From positions 434,001-498,000 of the forward strand of contig NZ_WHUG01000001.1 of the NCBI RefSeq assembly GCF_009380215.1: DNA of 64,000 bases, read 5' to 3'. The notes below the pieces were generated by a model, which worked only from the letters and a program-made list of their open reading frames with translations, made no database searches and was not told the DNA's origin. The DNA is from Rugamonas aquatica. Its GTDB lineage: Bacteria > Pseudomonadota > Gammaproteobacteria > Burkholderiales > Burkholderiaceae_D. Positions 41,834 through 50,617 of the stretch are shown here, in pieces (position 1 is the first letter of the stretch; every line of letters begins with the position of its first letter). Both the position numbers and the translations under genes were made by a program.

Positions 41834-43089
41834 CGCGCCGACGACACCAGCTCGGCGAACTCCTGCTGCGACTCCTTCTGCGGCCGTGCGGCTCCGCGCC
41901 GCGCCGACTTGATCGGCTTGACGCTGGCGCTGCGGCGCGCAAGCCCATCGCCACTGAGCTTGAACACGCCCACCGCGGCTTGCAGATGCGCGGCCTGGTC
42001 GCGCATGGTGGCCGCCGCCGCCGATGCCTGTTCGACCAGCGCGGCGTTCTGCTGCGTGGTCTGGTCCATCTCGGCGATGGCGCCGTTGATGTGCTCAATG
42101 CCGGACAGCTGCTCCTGGCTGGCGGCGGCGATGTCGCTCATGATGTCGGTGAAGCGGCGCACGCTGGCGACGATCTCCGTCATCGTCACGCCGGCCTGGT
42201 CGACCAGCCGCGCACCGGCATCGACCTGCTCGACCGAGTCGCCGATCAAGCCCTTGATTTCGCGGGCGGCGGCGGCGGAGCGCTGCGCCAGGTTGCGCAC
42301 CTCGTTGGCCACCACGGCGAAGCCGCGTCCTTGCTCGCCCGCGCGCGCAGCTTCGACGGCGGCGTTCAGGGCCAGGATGTTGGTCTGGAAGGCTATGCCG
42401 TCGATGACGGCGATGATGTCGACGATCTTGCGCGCCGAGGCGTTGATCGATGCCATCGTGTCGACCACCTGCGCCACCACGGCGCCGCCCTGGCCGGCAA
42501 CGGCGGACGCCGACACCGCCAGCTGGTTGGCCTGGTTGGCGTTGGCGGCGTTCTGCTTGACGGTGGAGGTCAGCTCCTCCATCGACGACGCGGTTTCCTC
42601 CAGCGAGCCGGCTTGGCGCTCGGTGCGCTCGGACAGGTCCATATTGCCGGCGGCGATTTCGGCCGAGGCGGTGCCGATGGCTTCCGTGCCGCCGCGCACC
42701 TCGGAAACGATGTTAATCAGGCTGGCGTTCATGTCCTTGAGCGCGGCCGACAGCTGGCCGATCTCGTCGCGCGAGCGCACTTCGATGTTGGAACTGAGGT
42801 CGCCGCCGGCGACGGTGCGCGCCACCCGCACCGCGTGGCGGATCGGGCTGACGATGCCGCGCGTGATGTACCAGGCGGTGAACAGGCTCATCAGGCCGCC
42901 GGCCACGCCCAGGGCGATCATCAGCGTGGTGTAGAACGAAGCGATGTTGGCGGCCGTGCCGGACGCATGTTCCGCGCTGGTGGCCCGCAAGCCCATGGCG
43001 CCCACCGTCACCACCACGGCAAGCATCAACGTTGTTAATGAAAAAGCAATTGTCAGGCGCTGGCCTATCTTGATATCGGCAATCTTCAT
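41830..43089 (-). CDS. Methyl-accepting chemotaxis protein lacking a periplasmic sensor domain
   Basis: This 419-residue chemoreceptor has a membrane segment at ~12-33, only about 18 periplasmic residues, a second segment at ~53-75, a HAMP domain (~76-128) and a complete signalling domain. The highly conserved hairpin tip [19 protein letters not shown] and [19 protein letters not shown] are intact. Normal receptors of this kind have a four-helix bundle of about 140 residues between the segments. It therefore probably senses through the membrane, internally, or through partners. There is no C-terminal CheR-docking pentapeptide. The first Met with the membrane anchor, at 43089, is used. Confidence 0.9.
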   Translation of the reverse strand: MKIADIKIGQRLTIAFSLTTLMLAVVVTVGAMGLRATSAEHASGTAANIASFYTTLMIALGVAGGLMSLFTAWYITRGIVSPIRHAVRVARTVAGGDLSSNIEVRSRDEIGQLSAALKDMNASLINIVSEVRGGTEAIGTASAEIAAGNMDLSERTERQAGSLEETASSMEELTSTVKQNAANANQANQLAVSASAVAGQGGAVVAQVVDTMASINASARKIVDIIAVIDGIAFQTNILALNAAVEAARAGEQGRGFAVVANEVRNLAQRSAAAAREIKGLIGDSVEQVDAGARLVDQAGVTMTEIVASVRRFTDIMSDIAAASQEQLSGIEHINGAIAEMDQTTQQNAALVEQASAAAATMRDQAAHLQAAVGVFKLSGDGLARRSASVKPIKSARRGAARPQKESQQEFAELVSSAR

Positions 43090-43260
43090 GTCTCGTCTTT
43101 TATTATGTTTGTAAGAACCGGTATTTGCTCCGGGGAACGGAAAGTGTATCAGCGAACGGTCGTGCGAATCTATTACTTTTAGCAATATTTCGCTTCCGTG
43201 CGACGAAGGTGTTGCGCTTTGCGTAGCATGGACCTGCAAACCAGAGTGAAGGAGAGCATC

Positions 43261-43494
43261 ATGCCCCGAGGAGCGAGTCCCAAGCGCGAGCGCGAATACC
43301 AGGAGCTGGAACAGAAATTCGAGAAGGAAGGCCGCTATCCGGGCCGGGAGGAAGAGGTGGCGGCCCGCATCGTCAACAAGCAGCGGGCCGAGGCCGGGGA
43401 GACCAAGGACAGCAAGCCCGCGCCCCCCCGTGGCGGCACCGGGCACCGGCGCGCCAATACAACGCGGGCTACACGCCGCAGTAAGCCGTCTTGA
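43261..43494 (+). CDS. Small basic conserved protein (plasmid-stabilisation-like annotation)
   Basis: This 77-residue, highly charged protein reads [20 protein letters not shown], then [19 protein letters not shown] and a Pro/Arg-rich tail. It matches a small family with the pattern MPR..S.KRERQYEHIK...EIAARTVNK found in many soil proteobacteria and often labelled plasmid stabilisation protein without evidence. GAAGGAGAG lies upstream as a strong RBS. Function unknown; probably nucleic-acid binding from its charge (inference). Its 3' end overlaps the convergent aldehyde dehydrogenase gene by 26 bases. Confidence 0.75.
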   Translation: MPRGASPKREREYQELEQKFEKEGRYPGREEEVAARIVNKQRAEAGETKDSKPAPPRGGTGHRRANTTRATRRSKPS

Positions 43495-44899
43495 CGGTGG
43501 TGAAGAACTCGGCGGCGTAGCTGCCCTGTTCGCGCGAGCCGTAGCTGGAGGCCTTGGTGCCGCCGAACGGCACGTGGTAGTCGACACCGGCGGTCGGCAC
43601 GTTGACCATCACCATGCCGGCCTGGGCGTGGCGCTTGAAGTGGGTGGCGTGCTTGAGCGAGGTGGTGACGATGCCGCTCGACAGGCCGAACTCGGTGTCG
43701 TTGGCCAGGGCCAGCGCGTGCTCGTAGCTATCGGCCGGGATCACGCTGGCGACCGGGCCGAAGATTTCCTCGCGGCTGATGCGCATGTCGTTGCTGGCGT
43801 CGGTCAGCAGGGCGGGGCGCAGGTAGAAGCCGGGCGTCGGGCCGTCCAGGCGCTCGCCGCCGAAGGCCAGCGTGGCGCCTTCATCCTTGCCGATGCGGAT
43901 GTAGTTCATGTCCTGCTCCAGCTGGTTGGCGTCGACCACGGGGCCGATGTCGGTGCCGGCGGTCAGGGCGTCGCCCACGTTCAGCTTGGCCAGCTCTTCC
44001 TTGACGGCGGCGACGAAGCGCGGGTAGATGTTCTTGCCGACGATCAGGCGGCTGGACGCGGTGCAGCGCTGGCCGGTGGAGAAGTACGAGCCCTGCACGG
44101 CGCAGAACACGGCGGTGGCCAGGTCGGCGTCGTCCAGCACGATCAGCGGATTCTTGCCGCCCATTTCGATCTGCACCTTGGCCAGGCGGCCCATGGCGGC
44201 GATGGCGACTTTCTTGCCGGTGGCGACCGAGCCGGTGAAACTGATGGCGTTGACGCGGCGGTCGTTCAGCAGCGCCTGGCCGACCACGCTGCCGTGACCC
44301 ATCACCAGGTTGAACACGCCCGGCGGCAGGCCGGCGCGGCTGATGATCTCGGTCAGCGCCCAGGTGCTGGCCGGCACCAGTTCGGCCGGTTTCATGGCCA
44401 CGCAATTGCCGTAGGCCAGGGCCGGGGCGATCTTCCACGACGGGATGGCGATGGGGAAGTTCCACGGTGCGATGATGCCGACCACGCCGACCGGCTCGCG
44501 CGTGACTTCGACGTCGAGGTTGGGGCGCACGGATGGCAGCTTGTCGCCGCGCAGGCGCAGGCATTCGGCGGCGTAGAATTTGAAGATGTTGCCGGCGCGG
44601 ACGACTTCGCCTATGCCTTCGGGCCTGGTCTTGCCTTCCTCGCGCGACAGCAGCGTGCCCAGCTCTTCGCGGCGGGCCAGGATTTCGTTGCCGATCTTGT
44701 CCAGCGCGTCGGCGCGCTGCTGGATATTCGACAGCGCCCAGCCGGGCGCGGCGGCAGCGGCGGCGGCAATCGCCAGCTCGGTCTGTTGCGCGTCGGCCAG
44801 CGCGTAGTGGCCGATGATGTCGTTGGTGTTGGAAGGGTTGATGTTGGCAGAGCTGCTGGCGCCGTCGAGCCAGGCGCCGTTGATGTAGAGTTGTTTCAT
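43469..44899 (-). CDS. NAD(P)+-dependent aldehyde dehydrogenase (2-oxoglutarate semialdehyde dehydrogenase-like)
   Basis: This 476-residue enzyme oxidises an aldehyde to the acid. It has [20 protein letters not shown] with the cofactor-site Lys further on (AMKPAELVP), the FTGSVATGK loop, the catalytic Glu in [12 protein letters not shown] and the catalytic Cys in [12 protein letters not shown]. The closest general resemblance is to alpha-ketoglutaric semialdehyde dehydrogenases of sugar-acid pathways. No sugar-acid dehydratase or dehydrogenase is adjacent, so the substrate is uncertain. I use ATG 44899; a start 39 bases upstream lacks family sequence. Confidence 0.88.
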   Translation of the reverse strand: MKQLYINGAWLDGASSSANINPSNTNDIIGHYALADAQQTELAIAAAAAAAPGWALSNIQQRADALDKIGNEILARREELGTLLSREEGKTRPEGIGEVVRAGNIFKFYAAECLRLRGDKLPSVRPNLDVEVTREPVGVVGIIAPWNFPIAIPSWKIAPALAYGNCVAMKPAELVPASTWALTEIISRAGLPPGVFNLVMGHGSVVGQALLNDRRVNAISFTGSVATGKKVAIAAMGRLAKVQIEMGGKNPLIVLDDADLATAVFCAVQGSYFSTGQRCTASSRLIVGKNIYPRFVAAVKEELAKLNVGDALTAGTDIGPVVDANQLEQDMNYIRIGKDEGATLAFGGERLDGPTPGFYLRPALLTDASNDMRISREEIFGPVASVIPADSYEHALALANDTEFGLSSGIVTTSLKHATHFKRHAQAGMVMVNVPTAGVDYHVPFGGTKASSYGSREQGSYAAEFFTTVKTAYCGV

Positions 44900-45051
44900 T
44901 ATTTCCGCTTTAGGCCTGAGAGGTGGGGAAGCCGACATTATCGCTGGTTATCACAATTTTCACCTATTTGGCCGTAAACGATGTAAAATAGTAACCAGTG
45001 TTGTCGCAATTGAAATAAAACTAAGCCTCTGGTAGGGCGGATGTTTCGAAA

Positions 45052-45084
45052 GGGTTGGAACCGTCGAGGTTCCAGCCCTTTTTT
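45052..45084 (+). terminator. Strong intrinsic terminator on the plus strand without an upstream plus-strand gene
   Basis: GGGTTGGAACC-GTCGA-GGTTCCAGCCC is an eleven-base-pair stem (one G-U pair) followed by TTTTTT, G and a second T-run. Read on the plus strand it is a textbook intrinsic terminator. The nearest upstream gene is on the minus strand, starting at 44899, so the terminator closes an unknown plus-strand transcript about 100 bases long or less. On the minus strand it lies right after the LysE stop and could serve there too, but with a poor T-run. Confidence 0.7.
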
Positions 45085-45088
45085 GTTT

Positions 45089-45724
45089 TTACGGCGTGGT
45101 CCAGGCCTGGCTGGCGCTGAGGATGGCGGTCAGTATCAGCAGCGCGCCCATCAGCCGGGCGGCCACGGTGGCGGCGGCCGGATGGGCGGCGAACCAGCCG
45201 CTGGCGCCGCTGGCCGCGTAGGCCAGCGCGCCGTAGACGCCCAGCTGAGTCAGTGCGGTGATGCCGCCCAGCACGCCGGACTGCACCCACAGCGGCCCCT
45301 GGCCCGGCTTGAGGAACTGCGGGAAGATCGCCAGCATGAAGATGTAGGCCTTGGGGTTGAGCAGGCTGGTGGTCAGCGCGCGGCGGAAGATGACGGCGTC
45401 GGCCATCGCCTCGGCGCCGGGCGTCGGGTGGAAGATGCTGTCGCTGCGCAGCAGGCTGTAGCCCATCCAGGCGATGTAGGCGGCGCCGCCCAGCAGCATG
45501 ATCTTGAACAGCGGCGGCCAGTATTGCAGTACCACGGCCACGCCCACGGCGCCCATGCACAGGTGGCAGAAGCCTCCGGCGATGATGCCGCCCACCGCCG
45601 CCATGCCCGAGCGGCGCCCGCCCAGCATGGAGCTGCCCATGACGAAGGCCATGTCCAGGCCGGGCAGGGCGATCACCCCGAAGACGACGACAAAGTACAG
45701 CCACAGGTTGGCGGTCTGGCTCAT
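45089..45724 (-). CDS. LysE/RhtB-family amino-acid exporter
   Basis: This 211-residue inner-membrane protein has about six transmembrane segments with the family landmarks ALPGLDMAFVMGSSMLGGRR near the N-terminus, GAAYIAWMGYSLLRS, and SLLNPKAYIFMLAIFPQF. Members export amino acids such as lysine, threonine or homoserine lactone. It is divergent from a WYL-domain regulator across 84 bp, which is the likely controller. Substrate unknown. Confidence 0.9.
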   Translation of the reverse strand: MSQTANLWLYFVVVFGVIALPGLDMAFVMGSSMLGGRRSGMAAVGGIIAGGFCHLCMGAVGVAVVLQYWPPLFKIMLLGGAAYIAWMGYSLLRSDSIFHPTPGAEAMADAVIFRRALTTSLLNPKAYIFMLAIFPQFLKPGQGPLWVQSGVLGGITALTQLGVYGALAYAASGASGWFAAHPAAATVAARLMGALLILTAILSASQAWTTP

Positions 45725-45808
45725 GTTTGCTCCTGGTAGAAGTTGTTTGCGGTAGCTTAACGACTAAATAGGACGGATTCGGCCCTGTTAATCTGTTATC
45801 TTTGCGGC

Positions 45809-46771
45809 ATGTACCATCCAACCACCCGCGTTCTGGCAGTGCTGGAACTGCTGCAAACCCATGGCCGCCTGAGCGGCGCCGAGATGGCCGGCCGCCTCGG
45901 CGTGGACGGCCGCACGCTGCGCCGCTACATCGTCATGCTGGAGCAGATCGGCATCCCGATCACGACCGAGCGCGGCCGTCATGGCGGCTATGCGCTGATG
46001 CCGGGTTTTAAGCTGCCGCCGATGATGTTCACCGACGACGAGGCGCTGGCCTTGTCGCTGGGCCTGCTGGCGGCCCGCAGCCTGGGCCTGGCCGAGGCGG
46101 CGCCGGCGGTGGCCAGCGCGCAGGCCAAGCTGGGCCGCATCATGCCGGACGGCCTGCGCCAGCGCGTGGACGCGATCGACGCCACGGTGCGGCTGGATTT
46201 GCGCTCGGCCACGCAGCCTGGTGGCGCGGCGCAGGACAATACGGCGCTGACCGCGCTCAGTCTGGCGGCCAAGTCGCGCCGGCGCGTGCACTTGCGCTAC
46301 CGCGCGGGCGACACCGACAGCGAGCGCGATGTCGATACTTACGGCCTGGTTTATTACAGCGGCTACTGGTACGCGGTCGGACATTGCCATCTGCGGGGCG
46401 GCATCCGCACCTTCCGGCTGGATCGCGTGCTGGAGGTGGCGCCGGCCGAGGGCGGCTTCCAGCTGCCGCCCGGCTTCGACGCGCTGGCGCATCTGCGGCA
46501 ATCGGTGGCGACGCTGCCGCGCAGGTTCGCCGCCAGGATACTGCTGAAGACCGATCTGGCTGCCGCCCGCCGCGCCTTCATCGACACCTTCGGCCTGTTC
46601 GAGCAAACGGAGGATGGCGTGCTGTTGCACAACCAGTCCGACGAACTGGGCTGGCTGGCGCGGCAACTGGCGGCGGCGCCGTTCGAATTCACCGTGCTGG
46701 AGCCGGATTCGCTGCGCGCCGAACTGCGCACCGTTGCCGAACGCTTGGTGCGCGCCGCCGGCCTCCGCTAG
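45809..46771 (+). CDS. YafY-type HTH/WYL-domain transcriptional regulator
   Basis: This 320-residue regulator has an N-terminal HTH of the DeoR/HTH_11 type (TRVLAVLELLQTHGRLSGAE, then GRTLRRYIVMLEQIGIPI and GGYALMPGFKLPPMMF) and a central WYL domain (RRVHLRYRAGDTDSERDV, YYSGYWYAVGHC, IRTFRLDRVLEV) followed by a WCX segment. WYL domains bind small ligands or nucleic acid. It is divergent from the LysE exporter and presumably regulates it. Confidence 0.9.
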   Translation: MYHPTTRVLAVLELLQTHGRLSGAEMAGRLGVDGRTLRRYIVMLEQIGIPITTERGRHGGYALMPGFKLPPMMFTDDEALALSLGLLAARSLGLAEAAPAVASAQAKLGRIMPDGLRQRVDAIDATVRLDLRSATQPGGAAQDNTALTALSLAAKSRRRVHLRYRAGDTDSERDVDTYGLVYYSGYWYAVGHCHLRGGIRTFRLDRVLEVAPAEGGFQLPPGFDALAHLRQSVATLPRRFAARILLKTDLAAARRAFIDTFGLFEQTEDGVLLHNQSDELGWLARQLAAAPFEFTVLEPDSLRAELRTVAERLVRAAGLR

Positions 46772-46803
46772 AATGCCGCCACGCAAATTAATTCGAAGGA
46801 ACT

Positions 46804-47586
46804 ATGTATCTGATTCAACGATCCGTGGCAGCGGCGGCGCTGGCCTGCGGACTGCTGGGCGCCAGCCTGGCCTGGGCCGGCAACTGTCCCGCGCATTACG
46901 TCGATGGCCGCCTGCCGGAAATCCGCAACGCCAAGATGAATAGCGCCACCACCGAGCTGTGCTACGGTGTGTTCGGCGTCATGCACTCCGGGATCACGCG
47001 CACGCCGCTGTGGTCGGCCGAGCATCTGACCGCCGACAATATCGAGGCGGCCAAGAACCTGTCCCGCGAGAATTCCTTCCACACCGAATCGCAGCTGCCG
47101 CCCGGCCGCCGCGCCGAGCTGTCGGACTACGCCCGCAGCGGTTTCGACCGTGGCCACATGGCGCCGAACGGTGACATGCCGGACCGCGAGACCCAGCACG
47201 AAAGTTTCACGCTGGCGAACATGGTGCCGCAGGATGCGGATAATAACCGTCATGTATGGGCCGGCATCGAGGGCGCGGTGCGCAAGCTGGCGCAGAAGGA
47301 GGGCGATCTGTACGTGATTACCGGCCCGGCCTTCATCGGTGGCAATCTGCAAAAGGCCGGCAATGTGCTGGTGCCCACGCATTTGTACAAGCTGGTCTAC
47401 AGCCCGCGCCAGCGCGCCGGCGCCGCCTTTTTCATCGAGAACCGGGCCGACGCGGAATATGAAACGCTGAGCGTGGCGCAGCTGGAGGCGCGCGTCGGCA
47501 TCAACCTGCTGCCGACGCTGGCGGACGGCCAAAAAGAGACGATGTTGCGTCTGCCGAAGGTAAAACCACGTAAATCCAGGAGCTAA
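46804..47586 (+). CDS. Secreted DNA/RNA non-specific endonuclease (DRGH family)
   Basis: This 260-residue protein has a signal peptide (SVAAAALACGLLGASLAWAG) and a beta-beta-alpha metal nuclease domain with the catalytic DRGHMAPNGD motif (D115-R-G-H118), followed by FTLANMVPQDADNNRHVW with the Mg-ligand Asn. A cysteine soon after the signal peptide (NCPAHYV) and another at GELC-like position (TELCYGV) may form a disulfide. It probably degrades extracellular nucleic acid, a possible source of purines. RBS GAAGGAA is placed well. Confidence 0.92.
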   Translation: MYLIQRSVAAAALACGLLGASLAWAGNCPAHYVDGRLPEIRNAKMNSATTELCYGVFGVMHSGITRTPLWSAEHLTADNIEAAKNLSRENSFHTESQLPPGRRAELSDYARSGFDRGHMAPNGDMPDRETQHESFTLANMVPQDADNNRHVWAGIEGAVRKLAQKEGDLYVITGPAFIGGNLQKAGNVLVPTHLYKLVYSPRQRAGAAFFIENRADAEYETLSVAQLEARVGINLLPTLADGQKETMLRLPKVKPRKSRS

Positions 47587-47588
47587 TC

Positions 47589-47837
47589 ATGAGCAAGTTC
47601 AAACCCTACGCCAACGAGGCCGATGTGCTGAATATCGGCCAGCTGTCGATAGAAAACCGGCTGGACCGCATCACCATCAGCGGCGATGTCGACCTGACGG
47701 CCGATCAGGCGGGTCTGGCCGACGCGCGCGCGCTGCATCAGCTGCTGGGCGAAGTGGTGGCGCGGCTGGAGGCGCAGAAACTGCCGGCGCGCTTGCCGCC
47801 GCCAGCCACGCAAACGGTGGCCAACCCCTTCGATTAA
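47589..47837 (+). CDS. Small conserved hypothetical protein
   Basis: This 82-residue protein (MSKFKPYANEADVLNIGQLS, then ENRLDRITISGDVDLTADQAG) resembles a conserved uncharacterised family of beta- and gammaproteobacteria in which a two-stranded start is followed by one long helix (LADARALHQLLGEVVARLEA). It begins two bases after the nuclease stop with AGGAG overlapping that gene's end, so it is co-translated. No signal peptide or cysteine. Function unknown. Confidence 0.78.
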   Translation: MSKFKPYANEADVLNIGQLSIENRLDRITISGDVDLTADQAGLADARALHQLLGEVVARLEAQKLPARLPPPATQTVANPFD

Positions 47838-47884
47838 AGCCGTTCTGATGTTACTATCGTGCAATCGTCTTCATAGGCATCATC

Positions 47885-49609
47885 ATGACTTTTTTCACGA
47901 CCGGTAATAATTCGATCGACGCGCTGGTGTACAGCAGCTGGGCCAGCCGCCCCGGTACGGCCGTGTCGTTGACCTACAGTTTCATGACGACGGCGCCCAG
48001 CGATGGCACGGTGGACGATGTGAACGGTTTCCTGGCGATGAGCACGTTCCAGAGGCAGGCGGTGCGTACTGCGCTGGCGACCTGGTCGGCCGTGGCCAAT
48101 ATCAAGTTCACCGAGGTGTTCTCAGGTGGCGATATCCAGCTGGGGACCAATAACCAGGGCAGCCAGAGCAGCGGCTACGCTTATCTGCCGAACGGCAATG
48201 ACCCTACTTATCTGTTCACCAACAATGTGGACACGTTCAATACGGTGTTCACGCCGGGTACTTTCGGCCCGTCGGTGTTGATCCACGAGCTGGGGCACAC
48301 GCTGGGGCTCAAGCATCCGGGCAACTACGATTCCACCGGTGGTTCCATCGACGGGCCGTTCCTGCCGTCGGCCACCGATAATATCGATTACAGCCAGATG
48401 TCGTACAACACCAGCGCCGGCTACCAGCTGAACCACCAGTACGGCATCACGCCGATGCTGTATGACATCCAGGCGATGCAGTATCTGTACGGCGCCAACA
48501 TGACTTATCACACGGGCAACGACAGCTACGACTTCGTGCAGAACTCGCCGCTGCAATGCATCTGGGATGCGGGCGGCAGCGATACCTTCAACTTCTCCGG
48601 CTGCACCGATGCCGTGACCATCAACCTCAACGCGGGCACGTTCAGCTCGACCGCGCCGGGGTACAACAATATCTCCATCGCCTACAACGTGACGATCGAG
48701 GCTGCCGTGGCCGGCTCCGGCGGCTCGACCATCTATGCCAACGGCAGCGGCGACCGCATCACCGGCGGCGCCGGCGTGGACATCATCTACGAAGGCGCGG
48801 GCAACGATACCATCCTGGGCAGCGGCGGCAACGATACCGTGGTGTTCAGCGGCGCGTTGTCCAAGTATCTGCTGTCCGGCAGTGGCGCGGCGTTGACGGT
48901 GGTGGGCGACGGCACGGACAGCTTGTCCGGCGTGAAGACCTTGCAGTTCGGCGACACCAGCATCGACGCGTCCAGCATCAGCCGCTTTGTCAGCGGCGGC
49001 GCCGGGAATGACGTGTTGACGGCCGGGGCCGGCAACGAGGTGTTCACCGGTGGCGCCGGCCTGGACTACGTGAACGTCGGCGGCGTGCGCAGCAACTACG
49101 CGGTGACGGCCAGCGGCAGCGTCTACCTCGCCACCGACAAGAGCGGCGTGGGTGGGCAGGATATTTTGTCCGGCGTGGAACGCCTGGTGTTTGCCAACGG
49201 CGACGCGGTGGCGTTCGATATCGGCGACCACAATTCGGCTGGCGAGGCTTACCGGCTGTATCAGGCGGCCTTCAACCGGGTGCCGGACCAGGAGGGGTTG
49301 GGATTCTGGATACGCGCGCTGGATTCCGGCTTCGCCTTCTACGCTGTGGCGCAGAACTTCCTCATCAGCTCCGAGTTTGCCAAGACCTACGGCTCCAATC
49401 TGAGCGACAAGCAATTTGTCGATCTGCTGTATCACAACATTCTGCACCGCGATCCGGACGCCGGCGGCGAGGCTTATTATCTGAACGCGCTGTCCCTCGG
49501 CGAAAGCCGGGCGGTGGTGCTGGGCTCGATTTCCGAGTCGCCGGAGAACCAGCTTGGGGTGGTGGGCTCGATCACCAACGGTATCGGTTACAAGGTCTAC
49601 ACCGGCTAG
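47885..49609 (+). CDS. Serralysin-type M10 metalloprotease with calcium repeats and DUF4214 tail
   Basis: This 574-residue secreted protease has the zinc motif HELGHTLGLKHPG (H134, H138, H144) and Met-turn (SQM-SYN, ~170-174). RTX-type calcium-binding nonapeptide-like repeats follow at about 285-330 and 365-395 (GGAGVDIIYEGAGND; GSGGNDTV; GGAGNDVLTAGAGNE), degenerate in part. The C-terminus (~455-560) is a DUF4214 domain (AYRLYQAAFNRVPDQEGLGF, then ILHRDPDAGGEAYYL), common on secreted and surface proteins of this group. It lacks a Sec signal peptide, as expected for type I secretion; no exporter genes are close. Confidence 0.9.
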   Translation: MTFFTTGNNSIDALVYSSWASRPGTAVSLTYSFMTTAPSDGTVDDVNGFLAMSTFQRQAVRTALATWSAVANIKFTEVFSGGDIQLGTNNQGSQSSGYAYLPNGNDPTYLFTNNVDTFNTVFTPGTFGPSVLIHELGHTLGLKHPGNYDSTGGSIDGPFLPSATDNIDYSQMSYNTSAGYQLNHQYGITPMLYDIQAMQYLYGANMTYHTGNDSYDFVQNSPLQCIWDAGGSDTFNFSGCTDAVTINLNAGTFSSTAPGYNNISIAYNVTIEAAVAGSGGSTIYANGSGDRITGGAGVDIIYEGAGNDTILGSGGNDTVVFSGALSKYLLSGSGAALTVVGDGTDSLSGVKTLQFGDTSIDASSISRFVSGGAGNDVLTAGAGNEVFTGGAGLDYVNVGGVRSNYAVTASGSVYLATDKSGVGGQDILSGVERLVFANGDAVAFDIGDHNSAGEAYRLYQAAFNRVPDQEGLGFWIRALDSGFAFYAVAQNFLISSEFAKTYGSNLSDKQFVDLLYHNILHRDPDAGGEAYYLNALSLGESRAVVLGSISESPENQLGVVGSITNGIGYKVYTG

Positions 49610-50598
49610 GACGGGTCCGGCTCCGGCAGGCTGATGCGGTTGCGGCCCATGTGTTTGGCGCGGTACAGCGCCGAGTCGGCCGTGGCCACCAGCTGGCTGG
49701 GATCGGTGCCCGGCGCCGCCAGCGCGGTCGCCGCGCCTATGCTCACCGTCACCACATGTTGCTGGCTGCCCAGGTTGGGCAGGTGCAGTTGCTCGACGCG
49801 GCAGCGGATGCGTTCGGCCACGATGGCCGCCCCCTTCAGCGACTGGTTGGGCAGGATCACCCCGAACTCTTCGCCGCCATAGCGCGCCACCAGGTCGTTG
49901 GCGCGCATCTCGCTCGACACCGCGCAGGCGATGCGTTGCAGGCATTCGTCGCCGCCCAGGTGGCCGTAGGCGTCGTTGTACTGCTTGAAGTTGTCGACGT
50001 CGACCATTAGCAGCGATAGCGGCTGCTGGTGGCGCTGCGCGCGTTGCCATTCCGCCAGCAGGGTGTCGTCGAAGCAGCGGCGGTTGGCCAGGCCGGTCAG
50101 GCCGTCGCGCGTGGCCAGCTGCTCCAGCGCCACCTGGGCGCGTTTTTCGTCGGTGACGTCGCGCAGCGTTTCGGCCACCGCCACCAGCTTGCCGTCGGTG
50201 TCGAAGATCGGGCTGGCGTCGGCCGCCAGATAGCGGCGGCGCCCCACGCGCGGCATGTCGCACCAGTTTTCCGCGCTCAGGCCACTCTCGCTGTCGTTGC
50301 GGCGGGCGTGCTGGTAGTACAAGGACTGGACATCGGCGTCGCGGCCCTGGATCACCAGGTCGGCCAGGGTGGGGCGCTGTTCGTGATAAAAACTCTTCCA
50401 GTGATCGGTCGTGCCCAGCACTTCCCAGGCCTCGACGCCGGTCAGGCGCTCGCAGGCGCGGTTCCAGATGATGACCTTGCCGTGGACGTCGATCACGAAG
50501 GTCGGGATGACCAGCAACTCCATCAGTTTGAGCGCGAAACCGTGCTGCATGTCGGCCTGCGAGTACTCCATCATGTGCTGGATTTTTTGCTTGTGCAT
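49606..50598 (-). CDS. PAS-GGEEF diguanylate cyclase
   Basis: This 330-residue soluble protein has a PAS domain (~25-150; FVIDVHGKVIIWNRACERLTG, AVAETLRDVTDEKRAQ) and a GGDEF domain beginning TRDGLTGLANRRCFDD with the active signature GGEEF at 241-245. The RxxD product-inhibition site (RAND) is five residues before it. It makes c-di-GMP. The 3' end overlaps the convergent protease gene by four bases. It lies 19 bases downstream of the orphan histidine kinase gene on the same strand, so the two are probably co-transcribed. Confidence 0.92.
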   Translation of the reverse strand: MHKQKIQHMMEYSQADMQHGFALKLMELLVIPTFVIDVHGKVIIWNRACERLTGVEAWEVLGTTDHWKSFYHEQRPTLADLVIQGRDADVQSLYYQHARRNDSESGLSAENWCDMPRVGRRRYLAADASPIFDTDGKLVAVAETLRDVTDEKRAQVALEQLATRDGLTGLANRRCFDDTLLAEWQRAQRHQQPLSLLMVDVDNFKQYNDAYGHLGGDECLQRIACAVSSEMRANDLVARYGGEEFGVILPNQSLKGAAIVAERIRCRVEQLHLPNLGSQQHVVTVSIGAATALAAPGTDPSQLVATADSALYRAKHMGRNRISLPEPDPS

Positions 50599-50617
50599 GG
50601 ACGTGCCCCGCTGTGAT

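Noticed and set aside
48122-50263. Long minus-strand open frame through the serralysin gene and into the cyclase
   Set aside because: No domain recognised. The plus-strand protease motifs and the cyclase frame explain the region fully.
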